64,000 bases of DNA from Lampris incognitus (Eukaryota; Chordata; Actinopteri; Lampriformes; Lampridae). The notes under the pieces were generated by a model. It did not search any database. It saw nothing but the letters and a program-made list of their open reading frames with translations, and was not told where the DNA came from. The stretch lies in the NCBI RefSeq assembly GCF_029633865.1, contig NC_079213.1, forward strand, positions 109,416,582 to 109,480,581, in the 5' to 3' direction. The number at the start of each line of letters is the position of its first letter. The first letter of the stretch is position 1. Both the position numbers and the translations under genes were made by a program. Shown here in pieces: positions 55,006-64,000 of this stretch.

Positions 55006-55289
55006 CACTCATGGTTTAAATATTCTTGAATAATTCCTATTATGAATTAATGTAAATACGTATTATCATTATTATTACTTTATGCATATCTGGGTGACAG
55101 GATGGCATAGCATTAATGAGGATTACAAGTATTAAGTCACAATGTTGGCAGTGTCTCCTCCTATAGCATTTTTAATGACTGACATATTGTCTCTGGCTCC
55201 ATTGTTACACAAAAGTTAATGGGAAATATTATGACTTTGATACTGTACCCCTGCCTAATGCATGTCTTACCATCTCCAACCCCATCAGA

Positions 55290-57220
55290 GATGCTGTCCC
55301 CTGAGAAATGTTAGCATTTTGCTACGTTCTTCAACAACAAAATTATTGCCATTAGACAGAACATTAGGACCTCAAGATCCGGAAATGAACCTACTCTCCA
55401 GTTCTCCAGAAATTCACTGGCGTCATGTCTCACTTTGAGCTTCTAGACCTTAAAAAACTAGAAAATATTGTTTGGCAGCTCAGGTCCTCCACCTGCTGCT
55501 TGGATCCTCTTGGATCCTCTGCTTGGATCCTACCACGTTTTTTTTAAAGCTGTTTTTAATTGCTTAGCACCTGATGTATTTGAAATGACCTGCTCTCTTC
55601 AGTCAGGTATATTTCCTGCAGCACTTAAAACACTGTCATTAACCACTTCTGAAGAAGAGCAACCATGATGAGACAGTTATTGCCAACTATAGGCCCATCT
55701 CCAACTTACCATCTTCAACTAAATACTTGAGAAAAAAAAACAGTTTATTCTCAACTTAATAACTACCTAACATCAAACAACCTTCTAGACATTTATCAAT
55801 CAGGTTTTCAATCTCACCATAGCACAGAAACAGCACTTATCATAGTTGTGAACAATCTTGCATATGAACACGGGTTCTAATAAATTATCTGTTCTTGTGC
55901 TCCTGGATCTCAGCACCGCCTTCAACACTGTTGACTATGATATCTTAAAAGAGAGATTCGAAAAATGGGTCAGCCTATCTGGCCTGGATCTGAACTTGTT
56001 TAGAATCTACCTACAGGACAAGCAGTTTTTTGTGTCCATTGGAGACTTTGCCTCAGACAAAGTGGGTTTTATGTGTGGGGCACCCCAAGGTTCGATTCTT
56101 GGACCATTACTATTTAATCTCTATATGCTCCCACTCGCACATGTCATACAGAAACACAAAATAAATTACCATAATTATGCAGATAACTCACAACTGTATG
56201 TGTCCCTATCTCCTGATGACCTAGATCCCATACATTCCCTGTGTATTGGCGATATTAATCTATGGATGTCAGAGAAATATTTACAGTTGAACAAAGACAA
56301 GACAGAACTAATTTTTGGTGCAAAGACTCAGAGACAGAGAATTGCAGCTCATCTCAGCTCTCTGTCTCTGGAGTGCAAAAGTGAAGCTAGAAATCTTGAT
56401 GTAATCATAGACAGTGATCTAAATTTTAATAGCCGCATCAATCATCTCACAAGATCAGCCTTCTACCATCTTAAAAACATTTCAAAACTAAGGGGCTTTC
56501 TCTCAAAATCAGACTGAGAATTTAATCCATGTGTTTATATCATTGTAGACTTGTGAACTGCTGTTTTTAGCTATATTTTTGTGTTCTTTTCCTGTGTTGT
56601 ATTTCTTTGTTGTTGTCTTTAATATGGACCTACCTTTGTGTCTTTGATATAACAAGTAGACTAGACTACTGTAATGGTCTATTCACTTAGATCTCTGCAT
56701 TGGCTCCCTGTCAAAACTGGAACTGATTTTAAAATTCCATTTCTTGTATACAAAGCGCTAAATGGCCTTACACCTCAGTATATGAAAGACATGCTAATTA
56801 TACACAAACTGGCAAGAACGCTCAAGTCCAAAGTCTTTTAACCATCCCTCATACTAACTCTAAAGCAGGGGAAGCTGCCTTTTAAACGTATGCCTCAAGT
56901 GGACGGAGCGCCCTGACTGAGGACCTGAGAGAGGCCCCCACACTTAAAAGTAGGTTAAAAACCTTACTTTTCATAACAGCCTACAGCTAAGTTTTTGGTG
57001 TGTGTGTGTGTGTGTTTTGCATATTTTGATATTTGTATATTCTGCTCCGATTCCTACACTACACTAACAATTGTTGATATACACATTTATTTTCTACAAC
57101 CACACTTTTAAAATTGTTACGGTTGTATTGTCATTTTATGTAAAGCACATTGTGTTGTCCATGTATGAAATGTGCTTCATACATGAAGTTTTTTGCTGCT
57201 GTTGTTGTTGTTGTTGTCAC
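55290..57220 (+). mobile_element. L2/CR1-group LINE, 5'-truncated, reverse transcriptase broken
   Basis: Non-LTR retrotransposon read in pieces: FFNNKIIAIRQNIRTS (about 55328), an ANYRPISNLPS segment (about 55690), a 219-codon frame (55858-56517) with RT palm words LVLLDLSTAFNTVDYDIL, APQGSILGPLLFNLYMLPL and LNKDKTELIFGA, then LHWLPV (about 56697) and a 3' UTR ending near 57220 with GTAAAGCACATTGTGTTG. The catalytic box reads YADN instead of YADD, so this copy could not work even apart from its frameshifts. The endonuclease half is absent. Confidence 0.85.
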
Positions 57221-57354
57221 AGTATTAATACTTTATTCTTTTGTTACTCTCTTCTAGCCCCCACTACAGTTTTTTTTGTTTTTTTCATCATTTTGCAAAA
57301 TATGGCCACTATCTCAATATCTGTTTGTGCTGTTTTATGTAGTGTCTTGATACG

Positions 57355-57590
57355 TGCTCAATAATCCAGATGGGAAAATCAAAGAAGGTTGAATCAGTTC
57401 ATCTGGACACAACGTTTATTGACAGAAACGTTTCATCACTCATCTTAAGTGACCTCTTGAATCTAAACTGACTGCAGGTATCCTCACCCTTATAAACAAT
57501 ACAGCTGCATAACAACCGAAAACAACGACCAGTTTCATATGCAAATAAGGGTGTGGCCATTAACTGGAGTTACAATGACCATGTGCACTA
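57355..57590 (-). mobile_element. Penelope-like element terminal fragment
   Basis: Reverse of the same 3' sequence found at 22-24 kb (CAGAAACGTTTCATCACTC, TAAACTGACTGCAGGTATCC, CATATGCAAATAAGGGTGTG). Fossil fragment without coding capacity. Confidence 0.6.
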
Positions 57591-57601
57591 TTCACAATCA
57601 C

Positions 57602-58249
57602 CAGTGTAACGGAATACATGTAACGGCGTTACGTATTTAGAATACAAAATATGAGTAACTGTATTCCAATAGAGTTACAATTTAAGTTTATGGTATTCAG
57701 AATACAATTACATTCTTCAAATTAATGGATTACTTAATTTTTTTTTCTTTGGTGCCATTCTTATTTTAAGAGGATTGTGACACAAAATGCAGTGAAAGTG
57801 ATACCTAAACGTTAGTCCAACAGTAAATTAAGTATAACAGTATGCTGTATTTTCATCTTTGTCTAAGGTTTTTCATTCTAACAGCTATGGAGATAAAGAA
57901 AAGGACATGGGAAAGTTCTCTTCTTTTTTTTTAACCAGATAAAAATCACAGATGTTTTGTGTTTCCATACTCTTCTAGCCTTTGTTAATATATATTTAAG
58001 GTGACTCAAATGCATTCAGCCAGCTGATGCAGTAGAAGGAACAGAATAGTCTACTCAAGTAAGTAGTATTGTGTGAATGCTACATATACTGTTACACAAA
58101 AAGTGAGAAAATATTAAAGCAATCCGAAGTATTTTGAATACGTTATTCACATTGAGTAATGTAACGGAATACGTTACAGATTACATTTCATGACATGTAC
58201 TCTGTAATCTGTAGCGGAATACATTTTAAAAGTAACCCTCCCAACACTG
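57602..58249. mobile_element. hAT MITE beside the Penelope fragment
   Basis: Left end CAGTGTAACGGAATACATGT, right end (reverse) CAGTGTTGGGAGGGTTACTT. Flanking 8-mers ACAATCAC and GCAATCAC agree at 7 of 8. Interior AT-rich with GGAATACATT-type repeats and no coding region. Confidence 0.8.
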
Positions 58250-58312
58250 GCAATCACAGTATCGTAAGATGGCGACAGGTGTATTCTTAGCCCCCCCCCC
58301 CCCATCCCTGAA

Positions 58313-58313
<1 letters not shown>

Positions 58314-58341
<28 letters not shown>
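58314..58341. repeat. (CT)n microsatellite
   Basis: About 14 CT units. Confidence 0.95.
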
Positions 58342-58346
<5 letters not shown>

Positions 58347-58399
58347 GAGCTTGCACTTTATACTGTACCCTCTCTTTTCGATCATGGATCTTCGCTGTC

Positions 58400-58760
58400 C
58401 CCCTGTGATGGCCTGGCGGCCCGTCCAGGGTGTCTCCCCGCCTGCCGCCCAATGACTGCTGGGATAGGCTCCAGCACCCCCGCGACCCTGAGAGCAGGAT
58501 AAGCGGTTCAGCTGCAGGGGAGTCAAACTCCAGGCCTCGAGGGCCGCAGTGTCTGCAGGTATTTGTTGCAACCGTGCACTACACCACCTGATTAAACTAG
58601 TTCCTTTCCCTCCCTGATCCAGGAGGTGAGCTAATTAGTTAAATCAGGTGGTGTAGTGCACGGTTGCAACAAATACCTGCAGACACTGCGGCCCTCGAGG
58701 CCTGGAGTTTGACACCCCTGATTACTAATGGATGGATGGATAATGGATGGACGGATGGCT
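58400..58760 (+). repeat. SINE-A 3' fragment interrupted by a palindromic MITE
   Basis: CCCTGTGATGGCCTGGCGGC to AGGATAAGCGGTTCA, then the MITE at 58515-58720, then the GGAT-type tail (58729-58758). Confidence 0.75.
58515..58720. mobile_element. Near-perfect palindromic MITE
   Basis: Arms of about 80 bp are inverted copies starting CAGGGG and continuing CAAACTCCAGGCCTCGAGGG, separated by about 45 bp. The ends CAGGGG/CCCCTG fit hAT, but I see no 8-bp duplication. Confidence 0.75.
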
Positions 58761-60713
58761 CTTCGCTCTCATGGCACAACTTTGGGCGATCGATCGCCGG
58801 TTATCATTGGACGAACCGGCCCGTGCGGGTGCACGCACGCACGTGACACGTGTTTGTGTCCGCCTGTCAGCCGCGCGCTCTACCCTGCCTCCCGGCAGTC
58901 AAAGCGGCGAGGCGTCCAGGGGCGAGGCCGCCCTACCCCGGCTGCCCTCTTCATGCTGACAGCTGTCTAGCCGAGACGCTGTCAGCCGTCAGACTCCCCC
59001 TTCCTCCCAGCAGGGTGCGCAATAACGAAGAGACTCACGGGAAACGCGCTCTAAGCCGTCGGCCTTCCTCTTTGTACCTCCAAACACTGCCCGCGCAGGT
59101 TAAATCAGGGAAACGTGTCTTAAGGGCTGAACACACACTTGCTGCTTTGCTGGTTGTCCATGGTGCCCGATGATGACCATCTTCTTCTATTTGTGGGTCC
59201 TTTGAGGACTCAGATAGCAGAAGATACCTGCGCAGAGATGGTGTTTAAAGTGGCATGGGGGGTGCGCTTCTCCCAACGCCACATGACTTGATTGTAGAGG
59301 AGATGGTTCCGACGGCAAGGGGGACCCCTAGACGACCGGCACCTCCCACACAACTGCAGGGGGCTGCCGGAAATCCAGTTTTTCGGAAACCGCCTCGAAG
59401 CGTGCCGCCACAGCTTGCTTTTCTGTTGGGGTGAGCTCCCTTAGCCTTATGTCTTCCAGACTCACCCACAAGGCAGCGGGGCAGTGGTTGATAGGTGCCA
59501 GGGCGTGTCCACCAGGGTGGACCTGCACACCATATCTCTGGGGCCCACTGCTGCTCCGAGATCCCCTGCCAAGTTAGCCTGGGGCCGCAAGACCCCAGTT
59601 ACCACGTGTGGCCACGGGGAGGCCTGGCAGGAGTCTTGGTGAAGGAGAGGCTATGTACTGGCAAGGGAAGGCTTACACGCTAGGATGCTTCCCTATTCGC
59701 CACAGAGGCTAGCCAGCGGCAGCAAGCTAAGGGCAGGAGGGACACAAGCGGGTTGGAAGAACACATGCACCTTCCCTCCAACTACACACTGCTGCACTAG
59801 ACGCATCACAACACCCTGTGTGTATGTACACACACAGACACACAAAGAAAAAAGGAGAAAAAAAGAAAGGAGGGGGAAAAAAAAGAAAGAAAACCAGCCT
59901 GAAGCTCATAAATCTCCCCCCCTCCGGGAGAGAGATAGCAGCCGCTGCACAATCTAGCTAGGTTGTTGAGGGAGGAGATGATCAGGAGCCAGCGAGCAAC
60001 AGCGCCAGAGGAGCCAAAGACCATGTTTACCCTATTATTCAGCTTCCCCCCCCCCCGACTGCCAAAGCACCCCTTTCTGTACCTTTCAACTGCTGGGGCC
60101 CCTTTTACACGGAAGCGGCCACAAGGCTGGCAGAAAGTGACCACCTCAAAAACACACACACACACACACAATGCCTGGCTCCATTTTGAGCTTTCCCTCC
60201 CCTACTGGAAACGCACTAAAGGTTCGCAATGTTTGGTTTCCAGCGAAAGCCTCGCAACGTCACGGCTGACGCACTTCTTTTAATCATTATTATTATTATT
60301 ATTATTATTATTTTATAATGCCAGTTTATAGTCGGCTTTCCTTGTGGAAAGTGAGACTTACTTCCTGCCTCACTTCCGGCTTGGGTGTTCCGCTTCAGAG
60401 AAGAAGAAACCCTCCGGAGGCACCGCTTTTGTGAGCGTTTCATGTCTTCAACAAAGGGAAGGCTTTCTGGCCACTTTTCCGGCCGCCTCCCTCCCGCCAC
60501 TGTCAAGCTGAAGAGGCGTGTGGCAGGTGTAGCAAAGCGGAGAACTGCAAACGCCGGCCCCCATGTTCAGAGACGAGCACAGGAAGTCACAAGCCTTTCT
60601 CTTCCGGGAGCTGGCCAATCCCAGCGGGGCTTCCGCTTCCGTGGGCGAGCGAGGGACAACGACAGCTTGAATTGATATGAATGAAAGGTATCTACTCCTA
60701 TATTTTCATAATG
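58761..60713. other. Unassigned sequence with a promoter-like segment
   Basis: On the minus strand near 59345-59520 an open stretch reads SLEDIRLRELTPTEKQ and ARFEAVSEKLDF, protein-like but unrecognised, possibly from a retroelement. An (ATT)n run lies at about 60283-60312. 60365-60660 is GC-rich with CACTTCCGG, GGCCAATC and CTTCCGG words, which may be a promoter. No exon chain follows it. Confidence 0.3.
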
Positions 60714-60768
60714 TGTATGTGTGTGTGTGGTGTTAGTGTGTGTGTGTGTGTGTGTGTGTTAGTGTGTG
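60714..60768. repeat. (GT)n microsatellite
   Basis: Interrupted GT runs, about 55 bp. Confidence 0.9.
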
Positions 60769-60797
60769 TAGATAGCGGGACCGAAAACTAAAGCACT

Positions 60798-60937
60798 TGT
60801 AACCGGTTATTTTCTTGCCCGGTGCGGGATTCGAGACGAACGGGGGTGTACTGCACCAGAAGGCGACATCACTAACTGCTCGGCTAAAGGGTCAGACCCG
60901 TTAGCTAGGGGCTAACGTGTCTTATTAGTACTTTACA
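60798..60937 (-). mobile_element. Solo LTR of the tRNA-like TRIM family
   Basis: 140 bp, plus strand begins TGTAACCGGTTATTTTCTTG and ends AGTACTTTACA. The tRNA-like block is present. Flanking tetramers CACT and GACT agree at 3 of 4. Confidence 0.75.
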
Positions 60938-61440
60938 GACTTATGATCCTAGAGTAAGGGAAAAAATCCCAGAAAATTAAAATTATGCGTAATTATGCAT
61001 AAATATGCAAAATATGCATTGTCTAAAAATGGCTAAAAAACACGTTTCTCGGCATTTCAGATGATTCTGAGCATTTAGGGGGAGGGAGTTGGAGTGGGGG
61101 GGGGGTAAACCACTTTTCTCGGCATTTCAGATGATTCTGAGCATCTTTGATTTTTTCACCTATATAAAAAAAATTTCTGGGACTTAGAAATGTTTTGGCA
61201 TTATGCAAAATAGATGCATTTTTGCAAAAGTGCACTTATGATCCTAATTTTTTTTGGAGGTGGTAGGTATTGTTCCAGAGAGGACAAGAAAAATAGCAGA
61301 ACATTAAAATAATTATAATAATTATGCATAATTATGCAAAATATGCTTTTTCTAAAAAATGGCTAAAAACCACTTTTCTCAGCATTTCAGATGATTCTGA
61401 GCAATTGGGGGGAGGGAGTTGGAGTGTGGGGGGGGGGTTT
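60938..61440. repeat. Diverged direct duplication
   Basis: TTATGATCCTA, AATTATGCATAA, AAAATGGCTAAAAA, GGCATTTCAGATGATTCTGA and GGGGGAGGGAGTTGGAGTG appear in the same order at about 60940-61110 and about 61228-61425, with the second block part-repeated at 61110-61145. Family unknown. Confidence 0.6.
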
Positions 61441-61631
61441 AGGGGCAGGGGGAAGGCGGTTAGCTGGCAGGATGAAGAGGAGGGAGATTTAGACGGGTGG
61501 AGAACCAAACCGCTACATTGTAGCGGGGTTCTTCTAGTAATACTATATGTTTTCTTATCTGTTGAGCGAGCCATTTCAAGTCAGCAGTCAGCCGTGCCTT
61601 TAGCCCATAGCTGTTGAGAGCGTCCATTAGA
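61441..61631. other. Short unassigned stretch
   Basis: No feature recognised. Confidence 0.35.
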
Positions 61632-62013
61632 CCGGTCCCGGTCGCTGCTCCGCCCCCCTCTGCTGATCTGGGGAGGGCTGCAGACTACCACGTCTCCTCC
61701 CATACATGTGGAGTCGCCAGCCGCTTCTTCTCACCTGACAGTGAGGAGTTTCACCAGGAGGACGTAGCGCGTGGGAGGATCATGCTAGTCCCTCCCAGCC
61801 ACCCCCCCCCCCGAACAGGCCCCCCGAGCGACCAGAGGAGGCGCTAGTGCAGCGACCAGGACACATACCCACACCCGGCTTCCCACCCGCAGACACGGTC
61901 ATTTATGTCTGCAGGGACGCCCGACCAAGCCGGAGGTAACACGGGGGATTCAAACCGGCGATCCCCATGTTGGTAGGCAGCGGAATAGCCCGCCATGCCA
62001 CCCGGATGCCGTG
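61632..62013 (-). repeat. SINE-B, full length
   Basis: Reverse-oriented copy with the complete tRNA-like head (reverse CATCCGGGTGGCATGGCG) and body (GAGGCGCTAGTGCAGCGACC). It and the copy at 45.5 kb fill in what is missing at 2.7 kb. Confidence 0.8.
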
Positions 62014-63215
62014 AAGTCTCTTCTATTGGGCATGTGCAGGCCAACAGAAGGCTGGAGCCTGGCTCACGTGGCAGTCAAACCTACACCTGAGAACTTGTTT
62101 TCCCTGTGTGATGCATTTTTTTTTAAATCTGATTTTTGCTAATTGAAAAGCCCCCATTTCTGATAGTTTGGTGGTGTGGGTGGAAGGCAAAAACGGAGAA
62201 AAGATGTGTTTTCCAATTTATCCGCCGTGGTGTAGACATGGCCTTAGATGCCGTAAGGGGTGTTAGCTGCAAGCCCAAGAGCGAGTGGAAGGTAATTATG
62301 TTTTATGGAGGCAGAGGTTAACACAGACGTGACTTTGTCTGAGTTTTTGTTGTTTATTGGGTTTGGAGGGTGTTACATCGATGGCAGAATGCACAAATGA
62401 GGCACTTTAGAAGGCATGAATGGCCACTTTCATGTGCACATGAAAATCCCATCATTATTTGAGGCTACTTCATGACAATAAACTAATATGTTTGTTAAGA
62501 GAGACCTGGAGAAGATCCCTGGGATGTGCCGACACCAACAGCGGCACTGGAGTATGTAAACATCCTATTCCATCCATTGTTGTTGTTAGTTGTTTGGACG
62601 CCAAGCAACGTAGCAACAGCCGTTTATTTAGCAGTGGTCGATAGGAACCAGGTGGACTGGGCAGACAAAATTCTGTTCCCTGTAGACTAAATTGAAACAC
62701 GGCTATGCAGAAAAGATGCTCGACAGGAGTAAGAGCCAGCATGCGGGACAAAGCTCCATGTAGCCAGTAAGGGAATGCACCCACTTAATAAACCCAGTTT
62801 AGCTCATTGTCTGAACTGGTCCCTTGTATGAATGTTCCTTACTAGAGTATGGCACAAGGACTGCCACATTACTCCTGTGCAATGGTTTGTTGGACAAAGT
62901 TGGTGGTAGCTGTAAACTAATTCCCAGATAACGATATTTCATGTTGCACCTGGCATTAAGCTGCAATCTCTAGTAAACATTTTTATCCGTGTAAGGGAAA
63001 GCACGTGTCACCGCTGTGTGTGTACATTAACACAGCACACATCATGATTAAAAACCCGATAACATCTGCCAGAGCCCTTTCGAGGTCTCAAGAAGTATCC
63101 GAGACTTTTGTAAGTCGTGCAAGAAAAATGAGATCAAATCACACACGGGACAGGCTGCAGACAGCAAAAAAATGACAAAACGTCAACGCAAAGGCCATGA
63201 TGGGATTATTCATTT
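62014..63215. other. Stretch without recognised features
   Basis: No exon, RNA gene or known repeat was identified. Confidence 0.4.
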
Positions 63216-63427
63216 TGTGGTGACCCACATATATATAACGAGAGACATTCACCTAAGAGGACGGTGTACCTTTAAGGGAAGAGATGAGGGGTCAGATAAT
63301 GCACTTCCGCTTCCGAGACAGAGTTCAGTGTCGTTGTCGAACGTATGACATGCAAAGTTGGAGCTAGTAAACTACCTCGACTACGTCTACTCTCACGTCT
63401 CCTGTCTCGTTGTTTTCTAACTCCACA
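63216..63427 (+). mobile_element. Solo LTR, 212 bp
   Basis: Begins TGTGGTGACC and ends TAACTCCACA (TGTGG...CCACA), with a perfect 4-bp duplication ATTT on both sides and a TATA-like ATATATATAA near 63229. A fossil LTR of unassigned Gypsy or ERV type, without an internal region. Confidence 0.6.
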
Positions 63428-64000
63428 ATTTCCAAGATAGCATATCCAAATCATACTTAAAGCTGCAATCTGTGACTTTCCTCCATCGACAAGTTGTTAG
63501 TTTGTCCTTTCGAAAGGTGATGTGCCAAATCTGCCGGACAGACAATCAATATTACAGTAGAGCAATGTTCTGCTAGAGGTGGGTTTTCTGACTTTCTCCG
63601 AGTGCAAACGAGGGGTAGCAGCAGTGGTGGCTCATGCGCCATCTCCCCAACAGTAAACAGTCCCTTTCCTTTTAAAAATGGCATCTTCAGTCCAAAGCTA
63701 ACACGGGCCAGACTAATGTATTACAGACTTCATCAAACTGGATGGGAACACTTCCACTGTAATACTGATTGCCTATCCAACAGAGGACTCGCCAAATTGG
63801 CCTCTCGTTTTAATCTTTTTCCTGCTGGACTTGTTTCCGACGCGTTTGCCGTTGCACCAGTGTTTCGTGCAGTCCAACCAAAAAAAAATTCAATAGCGTT
63901 ACACAGAGACTGGAGAGTGAGTGTCTCCAACCATGGTAAAGATGCCAGGTTTGTATTACGTAACCTGCATTTATGGTCCAGATGGATTAGATAATGTCTA
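63428..64000. other. Window end, unassigned
   Basis: An open frame (63602-63994, plus) without a recognisable domain continues almost to the edge. AAGCTGCAATCTGTGACTTT near 63462 resembles a common fish MITE end, but the partner end may lie outside the window. Confidence 0.3.

Noticed and set aside
63602-63994. 130-codon frame at the window edge
   Set aside because: No domain recognised and cut by the edge, so left as unassigned.

Overview
The window is nuclear DNA from a ray-finned (teleost) fish. Genes are split by GT-AG introns. Three conserved protein-coding genes could be read exon by exon, and their order matches part of human 1q31 (RGS2, UCHL5, GLRX2). The rest is largely fish-type repeats: Tc1/mariner, hAT and Harbinger-like DNA transposons, L2/CR1 and RTE-like LINE ends, tRNA-derived SINEs, a Penelope-like element, small LTR elements and many microsatellites. 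I cannot name the species.

Layout. 1.4-3.3 kb: an R4-type RGS gene, most likely rgs2 (+ strand, 5 coding exons, 209 aa). 4.5-13.3 kb: repeats, including two complete miniature LTR elements (TRIM type), three foldback MITEs and a hAT MITE. 13.7-25.7 kb: uchl5 (- strand, 11 coding exons, 329 aa, same length as human). Its introns hold an intact Tc1-like transposon with a 341-codon transposase and a nest of Penelope, hAT-like and Harbinger-like elements. 26.3-27.5 kb: a second nearly intact Tc1/mariner element with DD36E spacing (Incomer type). 28.6-31.3 kb: glrx2 (- strand, 3 coding exons, 135 aa). 32-46 kb: hAT remnants, LTR pieces, SINEs and a nine-unit satellite of about 168 bp. 46-53 kb: repeats with three stretches that look like unique, possibly constrained non-coding DNA, one possible small exon and a large inverted repeat. 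53-64 kb: a 5'-truncated L2-like LINE, hAT MITEs, SINEs and solo LTRs. No further gene is convincing there.

The three host genes are not a pathway. RGS2-type proteins speed GTP hydrolysis on G-alpha subunits, UCHL5 is the proteasome/INO80-associated deubiquitinase, and GLRX2 is a dithiol glutaredoxin. Their proximity is inherited synteny. Human ro60 (between UCHL5 and GLRX2) and cdc73 (beyond GLRX2) are not visible here.

The most unusual item is a small non-coding LTR element present in about five copies. Its roughly 136-bp LTRs begin TG and end CA. It has a primer-binding site matching tRNA-Leu and 4-bp target duplications. Each LTR also carries a tRNA-like block with A-box and B-box motifs, so an RNA polymerase III promoter may sit inside the LTR, comparable in design to plant Cassandra elements whose LTRs carry 5S rRNA.
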